64,000 nucleotides of DNA from JBBRYK01 sp038237665 (GTDB lineage: Bacteria; Actinomycetota; Thermoleophilia; Gaiellales; Gaiellaceae), in assembly GCA_038237665.1 (NCBI GenBank), contig JBBRYK010000007.1, forward strand, positions 1 through 64,000, read 5' to 3'. The notes under the pieces are model-generated. The model did not search any database, was not told the origin of the DNA, and saw only the letters and a program-made list of their open reading frames with translations. How positions within the stretch are numbered: the stretch's first letter is position 1; every line of letters starts with the position of its first letter. Made by a program: the position numbers and the translations under genes. This document shows, piece by piece, positions 1-8,703 of the stretch.

Positions 1-59
1 CCGAGCGGAGCGCAGCGGAGCGACAACTTTCCAGCGGTCTGGGTCAACCGGGAGGACTC

Positions 60-77
60 GGGGGGCGTGAGCCCCCC
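60..77. terminator. GC-rich hairpin upstream of pdxT
   Basis: A perfect 7-bp stem (GGGGGGC with GCCCCCC) closes a GTGA loop. It lies just before the pdxT promoter and may end transcription of the gene to the left, outside the window. No U-run follows, so an intrinsic terminator is only a possibility. Positions 4-23 before it are a tandem decamer (AGCGGAGCGC/A). Confidence 0.4.
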
Positions 78-86
78 GGAAACTGG

Positions 87-103
87 GTGTACCTCCGTAC
101 ACT
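87..103 (+). promoter_or_regulatory. pdxT leaderless promoter inside a 16-bp inverted repeat
   Basis: The -10-like box TACACT (98-103) ends 6 nt before the pdxT ATG, so the transcript should begin at or next to the start codon. The box overlaps the right arm of a perfect inverted repeat, GTGTAC-CTCC-GTACAC (87-102). That is where a repressor operator could sit. No ribosome binding site is visible. Confidence 0.5.
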
Positions 104-109
104 TGGCCT

Positions 110-664
110 ATGAAAATCGGGGTTCTCGCAGTCCAGGGCAACTTCCGCGAGCACGCGGCGATGCTGAGTGGGCTCGGCGCGGACGTCGTCGAGGTTCGCA
201 AGCCGGAGCAGCTCGACGGGCTCGACGGGCTCGTCATCCCGGGCGGGGAGTCGACCGCGATCACCCGCTTGATGCGGCTCTACGGGCTGGAAGAGGCGAT
301 CCGCCGCTTCCAGGGTGCAATCCTCGGGACGTGCGCGGGCATGATCCTGCTCGATCGCGACCACCTCGGTCTCGTCGACCTGGCCGTCCGCAGGAACGCC
401 TACGGGCGCCAGGTGGCGAGCTTCGAGGCGGACCTCGAGCTGGACGGGGAGGAAGGCCCGCTGCGCGGTGTCTTCATCCGCGCACCCCGCGTCGCCGAGG
501 CCGGACCCGAGGTCGAGGTGCTGGCCGAGCTCGACGGTGAGCCCGTCCTGCTGCGGCAGGGCCGCATCATCGTCGCCTCCTTCCACCCCGAGCTGACGGA
601 AGATACGCGGGTACACGAACTGTTCCTGGAGGCGGTCGAGGAGGCATCGGGTGTCCGGACATAG
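110..664 (+). CDS. pdxT: Pyridoxal 5'-phosphate synthase glutaminase subunit PdxT
   Basis: Class I glutamine amidotransferase subunit of PLP synthase. It hydrolyses glutamine and channels ammonia to PdxS, which makes vitamin B6 from ribose 5-phosphate and glyceraldehyde 3-phosphate. At 184 aa it has the family's usual length. Visible motifs are GGEST (45-49), the nucleophile in GTCAGM (Cys75) and SFHPEL (His159, Glu161), giving the full Cys-His-Glu triad. The ATG lies 6 nt after a -10-like box, so the start looks leaderless. The last 14 bases overlap yebC. pdxS is not in the window and probably lies to the left. Confidence 0.95.
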   Translation: MKIGVLAVQGNFREHAAMLSGLGADVVEVRKPEQLDGLDGLVIPGGESTAITRLMRLYGLEEAIRRFQGAILGTCAGMILLDRDHLGLVDLAVRRNAYGRQVASFEADLELDGEEGPLRGVFIRAPRVAEAGPEVEVLAELDGEPVLLRQGRIIVASFHPELTEDTRVHELFLEAVEEASGVRT

Positions 665-1403
665 CAAGTGGTCGTCGATCAAGCACAAGAAGGGCGCTGC
701 CGACGCGAAGCGCGGCAAGCTCTTCTCGAAGCTGTCCCGGGCGATCATCGTCGCCGCACGCGAGGGCGGACCTGACCCGGCCGCCAACCTTGCGCTCGCG
801 AACGCCGTCGAGAAGGCGCGCTCGTACTCGATGCCCAAGGACAACATCGAGCGGGCGATCGCGCGCGGCTCGGGTGCCGACGCCGATGCGCAGGCCTTCG
901 AGACCGTCGTCTACGAGGGTTACGGCCCCGCCGGGGTGGCCGTGATCGTCGAGGCTCTGACCGACAACCGGAACCGCACGGCGTCCGACGTGCGTCACGT
1001 CTTCGCGAAGAACGACGGGAACCTGGGCGGCTCCGGCGCCGTCGCTTGGCTGTTCGAGCGGCGCGGCCTCGTCCTCGTCGACGGGTCGGCCGACGAGGAC
1101 GAGCTGACGCTGGCGGCCGCCGAGGGCGGGGCGGAGGACGTCGTCCTCGACGGCTCGAGCTATCAGGTGGTGGCCGCTCCGGAGGATCTGGTCGCCGTTC
1201 GCGAGGCCGTCGAGGCGGCCGGGTTCACGGTCGAGTCGGCCGAGCTGACGATGGTCCCGAAGACCACCGTCTCGCTCGAGGACGAGTCACAGGCGAAGAA
1301 GGTGCTGCGCCTGATCGACGCCCTCGAGGAGAACGATGACGTGCAAGACGTGTATGCGAACTTCGACATCCCCGAGCGCGTGCTCGAGGCTGTCGCGTCG
1401 TAA
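651..1403 (+). CDS. yebC: YebC/PmpR family protein (TACO1-like)
   Basis: The 250-aa protein starts with the family signature MSGHSKWSSIKHKK and matches YebC along its full length. Family members act as transcriptional regulators or help ribosomes through polyproline stalls. The GTG start is inside the end of pdxT, preceded by GGAGG-like sequence, so translation is probably coupled. yebC next to the ruv genes is a classic actinobacterial arrangement; here ruvC is about 3.7 kb downstream, separated by a restriction-modification relic and a collagen-like gene. Confidence 0.95.
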   Translation: MSGHSKWSSIKHKKGAADAKRGKLFSKLSRAIIVAAREGGPDPAANLALANAVEKARSYSMPKDNIERAIARGSGADADAQAFETVVYEGYGPAGVAVIVEALTDNRNRTASDVRHVFAKNDGNLGGSGAVAWLFERRGLVLVDGSADEDELTLAAAEGGAEDVVLDGSSYQVVAAPEDLVAVREAVEAAGFTVESAELTMVPKTTVSLEDESQAKKVLRLIDALEENDDVQDVYANFDIPERVLEAVAS

Positions 1404-1464
1404 CGGCGCCTAATTTGGCAACAGATCCTCACAAACCCGGCACGAAAGCATCCGACGCCGCCCG

Positions 1465-1470
1465 TAGCAT
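1465..1470 (+). promoter_or_regulatory. Leaderless -10 box (TAGCAT)
   Basis: TAGCAT ends 7 nt before the GTG at 1478. There is no Shine-Dalgarno sequence in between. Confidence 0.45.
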
Positions 1471-1477
1471 GGCGACT

Positions 1478-1696
1478 GTGAACGAGGAGCACTTCGCTGA
1501 GATCGAAAAGACGCTGCTGTACGTCTCGGAGGCGCGCGAGCGTGCGGAACGCGCCGCGAAGATTCTCGATCGCGGCCATGCCGAGCCTCATCTTGTCGAG
1601 GCACTGGCAGAGCTCGAACGTGCACTCGAAGAGGCAGGCCGCAAGCTCATGCAGCGGACTTACTTCGCCGTGCCGAGGGAACAGCTGACGCTGTAG
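1478..1696 (+). CDS. Small helical hypothetical protein
   Basis: Encodes 72 aa, rich in Ala, Glu, Arg and Leu with regular heptad-like spacing, so it is probably an all-helical or short coiled-coil cytosolic protein. I do not recognise a family. The GTG start was chosen because TAGCAT lies 7 nt upstream, the geometry seen at many other genes here; an in-frame start further upstream (near 1415) would add about 20 low-complexity residues. It ends 3 nt before the frameshifted methyltransferase gene but has the codon use of the core genome, so it is unlikely to belong to that system. Confidence 0.6.
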   Translation: MNEEHFAEIEKTLLYVSEARERAERAAKILDRGHAEPHLVEALAELERALEEAGRKLMQRTYFAVPREQLTL

Positions 1697-1699
1697 GAC

Positions 1700-4370
1700 G
1701 TGCCGCTCTGCGGTGAGGAGATCAGGGCGCGGCTGACGTCCTTCGCCGCGCGGTGGAGTGTCTACGAGGGGTCGGAGCGCGGCGAGGCTCAGACGTTTCT
1801 GAACGAACTCTTCGAGTGCTACGGCCAGAAGCGCTCCGATGTCGCGACGTTCGAGACGCCCCAGGCGGGTCGGTTTCTCGACCTGATCTGGCCGCGGGTA
1901 TGCGTTATCGAGATGAAGGCGCCGGCCGAAGCAAAGCGCCTCGCAAAGCACCGCGATCAGGCACTCGACTACTGGCGAAACTCCGCGGATCCCGAGAAGG
2001 GCGTTCCCGCCTCCCAGTTCGTAGTCCTCTGCGCCTTCCGGCGCCTCGAGGTCTGGGAGCCGGGCGCCTTTCCGCGCGGACCGCGGGTGGTTCTGAACCT
2101 CATCGACCTGCCCGATCAGTACGACGCGCTCCTCTTCCTCGCGGGCAGGGAGCCCGTCTTCGCCGGAGGACAGGCGGCGTTGACCCGAGAAGCGGTTGTG
2201 CACATCACCGACCTCTACGACCAGCTCAAGGGACGGCGCGCCGCCGAGCCGGACGTGTTGCGCGATTTCGTCCTCCAGTCCGTCTGGTGCCTCTTCGCCG
2301 AGGATCTCGGACAACTGCCCGAGCACGTGTTCACCCGGGTGGTCGACGGGTTGATCGCCCAGCCGCACAGGTCGAGCGGCGACGATCTACACGGTCTCTA
2401 CTCCTGGCTCAATGACGCATCTCCGGAGCGTCCTAGCCAGGGTGTGTATGCCGGAGTCCGCTATGCGAACGGGTCGCTCTTCGCTCGGCCGGCGCGGGTA
2501 CATCTGGCGAAGAGCGAGCTCGAGCACCTTCGCGATGCAGCGGCCTTCAATTGGCGGCTTGTCGAGCCATCGATCTTCGGCTCGCTTCTCGAGGGTGGCC
2601 TGGGGCACGACAAGCAATGGCTACTCGGCGCCCACTACACGCATGAGGCCGATATCAAGAAGGTCGTCGAGCCGACCATCGTCGAGCCGTGGCGGGAGCG
2701 GATCGAAGGTCTGGCGACGCACGCCGAAGCTGTGGCCGCCCAAAACGACCTGCTCAACTACGTTGTGCTGGATCCGGCCTGCGGGTCCGGCAACTTCCTC
2801 TATGTCGCGTACCGGGAGCTGCGGCGCCTCGAAGCGCGGCTGCGCGAGCGCGAGACTGAGCTGAGGAAGAGCGCCGGACTCAACCCTCAGCCTTCACTTC
2901 CCTCTTCAGAACATCCGTGGAATCGAGATCGACGGGTTCGCCGTTGCGCTGGCCCGGGTCACACTCTGGATGGGGCACAAGCTCGCCGTCGATGAACTCG
3001 GTCTGAGCGAGAGCACCCTTCCCCTCGCTGATCTCTCCGGTATTCAGGTAGCCGATGCATTGAGGGCCGATTGGCCGAGGGCGGACGCGATCATCGGCAA
3101 CCCGCCGTTTCACGGCGACCGCCACCTGCGCGGATTGCTTGGCGACGACTACGTCGAGTGGCTCAAGCGCGAGTTCAAGATTGGGGTCAAGGACTACTGC
3201 GTCTACTGGTTCCGCAAGGCGCACGATCATCTGACGCCCGGCGGCCGTGCCGGGCTCGTCGGCACGAACTCGATCAGCCAGAATCGTGCTCGCGGAGCAA
3301 GCCTCGAGTACATCGTGAAGAACGGCGGCTTCATCACAAGCGCGGTGTCATCTCAAGACTGGCCTGGTGAGGCCGCGGTGGATGTGAGCATCGTCAATTG
3401 GGTTAAGGAACCGGCGATCGTTCCGACCCACGCGCTGCTCGATGGCAAAGAAGTGCCGCAGATCACGACCTCGCTCCGTGTAGAGGCCTCAGATGGTGTC
3501 TCACTTGCCGCGAACGCCGATCGTGCTTTCCAAGGCCCCATCCCTCGCGGTGCAGGGTTCGTGCTCAACGAGCACGATGCAGAAAAGTTGCTCGTCCGAA
3601 CTGACGCCGACTACCGCTCTGTGGTTCGGCCCTATCTGGTAGGCGATGACATCGCAAACGATCCGCGCCAAGCTCCTTCGAGGTACATCATCGACTTCGG
3701 AACGATGCGGCTTGAACAGGCAATGACTTTCCCCGCCGCCCTCGACCTCGTTCAGAAGCGCGTAAAGCCGCAGCGCGACCTCGACCCGGTCTACGAGAAC
3801 ATCTGGTGGCTTCTCTGGCGGCCTCGTCCCTCGATGCGGAGCGCTTTACGGCCTCTGGCGCGCTACATCGGTGGGACTGCAACCGGGAAACGCATTCTCT
3901 TCGCGTGGTGCGATCCGTGGTGGCTGCCAAGCAACGCGATGAACGTGTTCGCCTTCGATGACGACTTCGCGATTGGTGTCCTCACTTCGCGAGTACATGC
4001 CGAATGGGCGCGTCTGCAATCCTCGACGCTTGAAGATCGCATTCGATACACGCCGAGTTCGGCGTTCGAGACTTTTCCGTGGCCGGCGGGTGAACGCGAC
4101 GAAGTCGCCGACCTCGCTCGCCGAGTTATCGTGCGCCGAAGCGAGATCTGCGGCGAGCAGCAGATCGGCCTGACGACGCTCTACAACCAAGTCGATGACG
4201 GCGCTTGGGCGGACCTCCGTGACCTTCATCGCGAGCTCGACGAGGCCGTCGCTGCCGCCTACGGTTGGCCCCGCGACGTCGCCCACGACCCGATCGAGTC
4301 GAATCGCCGGCTGCTCGAGCTGAACCGTGCGATAGCAGCGGGCGACGTCGCGTATGAGCCCTTCAGCTGA
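1700..4370 (+). pseudogene. Frameshifted MmeI-like restriction endonuclease-methyltransferase (type IIG)
   Basis: Two open frames make one protein of about 890 aa. The N-terminal part (1700 to about 2890) has a PD-(D/E)XK-like nuclease region (D-L-I-W...V-I-E-M-K) and methyltransferase motif I, DPACGSGNFL, at residue 358. The C-terminal part (from about 2890, frame 0) continues with NIRGIEID, then the catalytic motif IV (GNPPF near 3099) and a target-recognition region ending at 4370. Within 2880-2900 the reading frame shifts by one base; removing one C near 2891 restores P-Q-L-H-F-P-L-Q-N-I-R-G. The locus also looks less GC-rich than its neighbours, which suggests transfer. It is either a true pseudogene or a sequencing error. 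Single-protein MmeI-like enzymes both methylate and cut DNA. Confidence 0.8.
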
Positions 4371-4376
4371 GCCTGA

Positions 4377-4964
4377 TTACTTCTCGCATAGCACTCCGAC
4401 GCTGAACGTTGCGTTCGAGCTGATGTCGCTTCCGCCGCGGGCCCTCCAGCCTGTGATCTTCGTTCCGCTCAGGATCGGCTGGCTGTAGACGGTCGTCAGT
4501 TCCTGGTCGTTGCCGTCGTCGCTCCACTGCGTTCCGCCGGCGATGGCGCGCTCGTCGGAAGCGCAGTTGGCCTGGACGGAGCGGCTCGCATAGGAGCCGT
4601 TCGCGGCAGCGTTGCCCGGAACGGTCACGGAAGCGGTACGGAGCGTGATCGTCGACGCGGTGGCCGGCGGGCCTGCGGGACCTGCGGGGCCTGCCGGGCC
4701 GGCCGGCCCGACCGGGCCGATGCCGCCGGTGAAGCCGCGTGGCCCGCGCGCCCCGCGCGGAACCTGCCCCGGCCGGAAGTCCGTCCGCCGGAGCGAGAAG
4801 TCCAGGACCTTCGCCGAATTGACGGCGCCGTTCTTGAGCTGTTCGGTGCCGACGGTGTTCGGCGCCAGCTTCGTGACCGCGTACCCCGTCCCGCCGAGCG
4901 AGAGCAGCAGGGCAGCACAGGCCACGACCATGGCCGGCGAAGGCCGGCAAAGAAAGCGTTTCAT
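4377..4964 (-). CDS. Secreted collagen-like protein
   Basis: A 195-aa protein with an N-terminal hydrophobic segment (about residues 8-28, ending near GTGYAV) acting as signal peptide or anchor. A conserved SVGTEQLKNGAV-type segment follows, then a short collagen-like Gly-X-Y tract (GPAGPAGPAGPAGP, about residues 70-95), then a C-terminal domain of about 95 aa with two Cys. This build is common in Thermoleophilia and related actinobacteria, but its function is not known. The AAGGGGGG ribosome binding site 5 nt before the ATG and a TAGGGT -10 box at 5001-4996 indicate a normal leader, unlike many neighbours. It converges with the restriction gene. Confidence 0.75.
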   Translation of the reverse strand: MKRFLCRPSPAMVVACAALLLSLGGTGYAVTKLAPNTVGTEQLKNGAVNSAKVLDFSLRRTDFRPGQVPRGARGPRGFTGGIGPVGPAGPAGPAGPAGPPATASTITLRTASVTVPGNAAANGSYASRSVQANCASDERAIAGGTQWSDDGNDQELTTVYSQPILSGTKITGWRARGGSDISSNATFSVGVLCEK

Positions 4965-5094
4965 GGCATCCCCCCTTGGTTGCCTGACTGCCGAAACCCT
5001 AGAGGGGCAGGTCTTAGGACGTTGTGAAGGATTGTCCGACGGGCGTAAAAAGCAGTGCGTCCCTTTCGAGGAAGGAGTTGTCCGATGCGCCGCC

Positions 5095-5100
5095 TAACCT
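5095..5100 (+). promoter_or_regulatory. Leaderless -10 box of ruvC (TAACCT)
   Basis: TAACCT ends 6 nt before the ruvC GTG at 5107. The intervening CACCTC has no ribosome binding site. Confidence 0.5.
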
Positions 5101-5106
5101 CACCTC

Positions 5107-5595
5107 GTGAAGGTTCTCGGCATCGACCCTGGGACTGCCGCTTGCGGGTACGGGATCGTCCAAGAAAGCGACGGGCGCCTCAGGGCCAGGCACCACGGCT
5201 GGTGGAAGACGCCCGCCGGACAGCGACCGGAGCTTCGCCTGAAGGCCATCTTCGACGGGGTGGCAAGCCTCATCGAGGAGTGGGGGCCGGATGTCGTCGC
5301 GCTCGAGGAGTCCTACGTCGGCGCAGACGCCCGCACCGCGCTCTCTGTCGGGCAGGCGCGAGGCGCCGTGCTCGTCGCGGCTGCCGCCGCCGGGCTCGAA
5401 TGCGCTGAGTACGCGCCCGCGCGCGTGAAACAGACGGTCTGTGGCTACGGCCGGGCCGAGAAGGACCAGGTGCAGCGCATGGTGCAGGTGATCCTCCGTC
5501 TCGATGCGGTTCCGACGCCGAGCCACGCTGCAGATGCGCTCGCGGTTGCGATCTGTCACGCGCTCGCGCCGCCGCTGCTGAGGGCGGTCGGTTGA
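5107..5595 (+). CDS. ruvC: Holliday junction endonuclease RuvC
   Basis: A 162-aa resolvase that cuts four-way junctions symmetrically during recombination and repair. The acidic catalytic residues of the RNase H-like fold are visible: Asp7 in GIDPGT, Glu67/68 in ALEESY, and His140/Asp143 in SHAADALAVA. First gene of the ruvC-ruvA-ruvB operon: its TGA overlaps the TTG start of ruvA. The GTG start fits both the MKVLGIDPGT family N-terminus and the adjacent -10 box. Confidence 0.97.
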   Translation: MKVLGIDPGTAACGYGIVQESDGRLRARHHGWWKTPAGQRPELRLKAIFDGVASLIEEWGPDVVALEESYVGADARTALSVGQARGAVLVAAAAAGLECAEYAPARVKQTVCGYGRAEKDQVQRMVQVILRLDAVPTPSHAADALAVAICHALAPPLLRAVG

Positions 5596-6152
5596 TCGCC
5601 AGGCTGCGGGGCCGGCCCGTCGCGCGCCGTCGAGACGGGCTGGTTCTCGACGTGGGCGGCGTCGGCTACCTGGTTCAGGCCACGCCGAGCGCCCACCGCC
5701 GTGCCGAGGGCGCCGGCGAGGTCGAGCTCGAGACCTATCTGCACGTACGCGAGGACGCGCTTCAGCTCTACGGGTTCGCCGAGCCGGCGGAGCGAGAGCT
5801 CTTCGAGCAGCTTCTCTCGGTCTCCGGCGTCGGCCCGAAGGTCGCGCTGGCGATCGTGTCCGGCTCGCCGCCCGCGGAGCTTCGGCGCGCGATCGCACTC
5901 GAGGACACCGCCCGCTTCGAGGCGATCCCGGGCATCGGTAAGAAGACCGCACAGCGGGTTGTGCTCGAGCTCAAGGGCTCGCTGGCCGACGTGATCGAGC
6001 CGGGCAGCGGCCGCGAGGGCGAAACGATGGCCCGTGAGGCGCTGATCGAGCTGGGCTTCACCGCCGCGGATGCCGCCGCCGCGCTGGCGACCACCGATCC
6101 CCGGCTCTCACCGGAGGAGCGGGTGCGGCAAGCCCTGAGGGAGGCGGCATGA
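5592..6152 (+). CDS. ruvA: Holliday junction helicase subunit RuvA
   Basis: A 186-aa junction-binding subunit that loads RuvB for branch migration. The order is an N-terminal OB fold (VLDVGGVGYLV near residue 18), two helix-hairpin-helix motifs (LLSVSGVGPKVAL and FEAIPGIGKKTA), and a C-terminal domain (about 140-186) that contacts RuvB. It starts with a rare TTG that overlaps the ruvC stop (TTGA), so translation is probably coupled, and its own stop overlaps the ruvB start (ATGA). Confidence 0.97.
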   Translation: MIARLRGRPVARRRDGLVLDVGGVGYLVQATPSAHRRAEGAGEVELETYLHVREDALQLYGFAEPAERELFEQLLSVSGVGPKVALAIVSGSPPAELRRAIALEDTARFEAIPGIGKKTAQRVVLELKGSLADVIEPGSGREGETMAREALIELGFTAADAAAALATTDPRLSPEERVRQALREAA

Positions 6153-7165
6153 CCGACGCCACCCAGTTCCTCGCTCCGGTCCTGCAGGAGGACGAACACG
6201 AGCTCGACCGGTCGCTGCGGCCGCGTGTCCTGGCGGACTTCGTCGGCCAGACTCGCGTGAAGGAGCAGCTGGCGATCTCGCTCGAGGCGGCCCGGGCACG
6301 CGGCGAGGCCCTCGACCACGTTCTGCTGGTGGGGCCGCCCGGGCTCGGCAAGACGAGCCTCAGCTACATCATCCGCGAGGAGCTGGGCGTCGGGATCCGG
6401 ACCGTGGCCGGGCCGGCGGTGGAGCGGAAGGGCGACCTCGCGGCGATCCTGACGACGCTCGCCGACCGCGACGTGCTCTTCATCGACGAGATCCACCGTC
6501 TCAACCCGGCCGTCGAGGAGATCCTCTACCCGGCCCTCGAAGACTTCCGGCTGGACATCATCATCGGTCAGGGGCCGGCCGCGCGCACGCTCACGCTCGA
6601 TCTGCCGCCGTTCACGCTCGTCGGGGCGACAACGCGCACCGGTCTGATCACGACGCCTCTGCGCGACCGGTTCGGGATGACGTTCCGGCTCGGCTACTAC
6701 ACGCCCGAGGAGCTGTCCGCGATCGTGCGCCGGGCGGCGGGGATCATGGGCGTGGAGGTCGCCGACGAGGCGGCCGATGAGATCGCCCGCCGGGCCCGCG
6801 GTACGCCGCGGGTGGCCAACCGCATCCTCCGGCGCGTTCGCGATGTCGCCGAAGTCCGCCATGAGGGCGTCGTGTCGACCGCGATCGCCCGCGAGGCACT
6901 CGAACTGCTCCAGGTCGACGAGCAGGGCCTCGAGCACACCGATCGGGAGCTCCTCGACGCGATCGCGAACAGGTTCGGCGGGGGCCCCGTCGGACTGTCG
7001 ACCCTCGGCGTCGCGCTGGGCGAGGAAAGCGACACGATCGAAGACGTCTACGAGCCGTACCTCCTCCAGCTCGGCTTCATCCAGCGGACGCCTCGCGGCA
7101 GGATCATCACCGAGCTCGGCCGCGCCCACATCGCGGCGCTCGTTGACGCCGAGCGGCTGTTCTAG
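6149..7165 (+). CDS. ruvB: Holliday junction branch-migration ATPase RuvB
   Basis: A 338-aa AAA+ motor that drives branch migration with RuvA. It shows Walker A GPPGLGKTS (62-70), Walker B FIDEIHRL (Asp113-Glu114), sensor/arginine-finger segments (GATTRTGLI, then LRDRFG) and a C-terminal winged helix ending in LGFIQRTPRGR. The start ATGA overlaps ruvA, and the stop shares one base with the next GTG. Complete and unremarkable. Confidence 0.98.
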   Translation: MTDATQFLAPVLQEDEHELDRSLRPRVLADFVGQTRVKEQLAISLEAARARGEALDHVLLVGPPGLGKTSLSYIIREELGVGIRTVAGPAVERKGDLAAILTTLADRDVLFIDEIHRLNPAVEEILYPALEDFRLDIIIGQGPAARTLTLDLPPFTLVGATTRTGLITTPLRDRFGMTFRLGYYTPEELSAIVRRAAGIMGVEVADEAADEIARRARGTPRVANRILRRVRDVAEVRHEGVVSTAIAREALELLQVDEQGLEHTDRELLDAIANRFGGGPVGLSTLGVALGEESDTIEDVYEPYLLQLGFIQRTPRGRIITELGRAHIAALVDAERLF

Positions 7166-7479
7166 TGCAGAACACGAACGTCTGGACGCCCGGAGCACCA
7201 GGGCCGCACGACGAGTTCGTCCGGAACCTCCACCAGCAGATCGCAGGGCAGGGGGAGGACGTCGCCGTTTCGATCGAGCTCACCGACGGTTCGCTCTATC
7301 ACTTGATCTCGATCTCGCCGCGGCCCGGCTTCGGCTTCATCACCTTGCAGCCGCATCCCGAGGGCGAGGAGCCGCAGGAGGTGGTCGTTCCGATCGCGCA
7401 GATCGCCCTGTTCCGGATCGGCAAGGCCGAACCACGCGTGCGGCCGGGCTTCGCGCTCCCGGTGAAGGAACCGAGCTAG
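7165..7479 (+). CDS. Hypothetical protein downstream of ruvB
   Basis: A 104-aa soluble protein of unknown family, predicted mixed alpha/beta, with no Cys clusters or membrane segments. The GTG start overlaps the last base of the ruvB stop, so it is probably the fourth gene of the ruv operon. Its TAG lies within the tetranucleotide CTAG (7476-7479), which also encodes the stop of the convergent gene on the other strand. Confidence 0.7.
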   Translation: MQNTNVWTPGAPGPHDEFVRNLHQQIAGQGEDVAVSIELTDGSLYHLISISPRPGFGFITLQPHPEGEEPQEVVVPIAQIALFRIGKAEPRVRPGFALPVKEPS

Positions 7480-7931
7480 CGCTTGAACTGCAGCGCGTGC
7501 CACGAAGGCACCGGAGCTAGCTCGAGCAGAGCTCTTCCGCCGCGGGGATCGCGGTAGGCGAACTCGGCCTCGTCGTCGTCCCAGCTCACCTCGAGGAGGC
7601 CCTCCTTCACACGATGGTCGAGCCAGGCACCGCGGAAGATCAGCTTCCGTAACCAGTAGACGAGCGACTCGCCTCTGAGCAGGGAGATCTGCTCCCAGTG
7701 GCGAACGAGGTAGCGGCCGAGCGGGCTTCGAGGCTCGCGGATGCGTCCGCGGGCGGCTAGCTCGACCAGGTCGGCCGTCTCGTCGTCGTCGAGCTCGTTC
7801 ACCTGCAAGAGGCCGAGCTTGACGGCGGCTGCCACGACCCGCTGCTCGAAGTCCATCGCATTGAAAGAGAAGTGGTAGCCGAGAAACTCGACTACGTAGT
7901 CGTCGCCGGAGCTGTAGTTCGCTTCGCCCAT
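7476..7931 (-). CDS. Hypothetical protein, 151 aa
   Basis: Unrecognised soluble protein, mostly helical, rich in acidic residues and Trp/Tyr (for example DYVVEFLGYHFSFNAMDF near the N-terminus). The ATG at 7931 is preferred: frames further upstream are Ser/Arg-rich and look non-coding, and TACCTG, a poor -10 match, ends 6 nt before it. The gene is divergent from the small membrane protein at 8000 and converges on the ruv operon, sharing its stop tetranucleotide. Confidence 0.6.
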   Translation of the reverse strand: MGEANYSSGDDYVVEFLGYHFSFNAMDFEQRVVAAAVKLGLLQVNELDDDETADLVELAARGRIREPRSPLGRYLVRHWEQISLLRGESLVYWLRKLIFRGAWLDHRVKEGLLEVSWDDDEAEFAYRDPRGGRALLELAPVPSWHALQFKR

Positions 7932-7985
7932 ATCAGACAGGTAATGACGCCACGGACCGAGGATAGCGCACGATTCGAACGGCGT

Positions 7986-7991
7986 TAGAGT
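7986..7991 (+). promoter_or_regulatory. -10 box (TAGAGT) for the 8000 gene
   Basis: TAGAGT ends 8 nt before the ATG at 8000, consistent with a leaderless or nearly leaderless transcript. Confidence 0.4.
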
Positions 7992-7999
7992 GGCTCGGG

Positions 8000-8281
8000 A
8001 TGAGCTTTCGGCTGGTTCTCGGCTCCGCATTCGCGTGTGCCGTGGCGGTCGCACTCGCGGCCTTCGTTTTCGATCTCCGGTTCGAGCGCGCCGCCGTTCT
8101 GGCCCCGGTGATCGTCGTCTCCGTGGGGGCGCTGGCCGCTCTGATCGTGCTCTGGACGCGGGTGGCCTGGGAGTCGATCCGGCACCGCCGGCATCCCTGG
8201 CGGATCGTCGCAGCGGGCCTGGCCGTCTTTGCGCTGCTGATCGTCCTGTCGTTCTTCGTAGGCCCGCTTCCGCACGAATAG
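8000..8281 (+). CDS. Small integral membrane protein
   Basis: 93 aa with three predicted membrane segments (about 5-25, 33-52 and 70-88) separated by basic loops (RFERA and RHRRHP). It shows no enzymatic motif and I do not recognise a family. Start chosen from the nearby -10 box. The gene reads in the same direction as the CECG pair that follows but with a 38-nt gap, so co-transcription is possible. Confidence 0.65.
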   Translation: MSFRLVLGSAFACAVAVALAAFVFDLRFERAAVLAPVIVVSVGALAALIVLWTRVAWESIRHRRHPWRIVAAGLAVFALLIVLSFFVGPLPHE

Positions 8282-8319
8282 GACGGTTTCAGGGGGGCTT
8301 GGCGCGGAACAGCCGGTTC

Positions 8320-8703
8320 ATGGGTTCGGAGGTCGAGCGGCTGCCGGCGGAACGGGTGGCGGAGAACGAGGTGACCTTTCGTCGAGCCAACGAGACGATC
8401 GGCGACTTCGCGCACTCGGCCTCGTTGGTTGAACGGATCCCGTTCATCTGTGAGTGCGGTGAGGCCGCATGCTTCCAGCTCGTTCCCCTGAGCCTCGGGG
8501 AGTACGAGGCTGTCAGGCAGGAGGCCACGCTCTTTCTGGTCGCACCGGGTCACGCGATCACGGGACCCGATCTCGGCCGTGTCGTTCGCACCGAGCCGGG
8601 GTACAGTGTTGTCGAGAAGATCGGGATTTCGGGCGAGGTTGCGCGGCGGCGGGATCCGCGCACAGGCGAGGAAGCAGGCGGGGAAGGGGCGTGGGAGAAA
8701 TGA
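8320..8703 (+). CDS. CECG-motif small protein, copy 1
   Basis: 127 aa. The core FICECGEAAC (about residue 44) places three Cys as C-E-C-x4-C, suggesting a metal site, followed by YEAVRQEATLFLVAPGH and GYSVVEK. The protein downstream has the same pattern, N..FR..NE, F.CECG...C, YE.VR, FLV..GH, GY.VVEK, DPR, so the two are tandem paralogues. Similar small proteins are frequent in Thermoleophilia; no function is known to me. The stop overlaps the next start (ATGA). The start at 8320 is the best ATG but has no clear ribosome binding site. Confidence 0.65.
   Translation: MGSEVERLPAERVAENEVTFRRANETIGDFAHSASLVERIPFICECGEAACFQLVPLSLGEYEAVRQEATLFLVAPGHAITGPDLGRVVRTEPGYSVVEKIGISGEVARRRDPRTGEEAGGEGAWEK

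Noticed and set aside
4377..4964. Collagen-like gene considered as a phage tail-fibre gene
   Set aside because: It has a signal peptide and the build of a common chromosomal secreted protein, and there are no other phage genes nearby.
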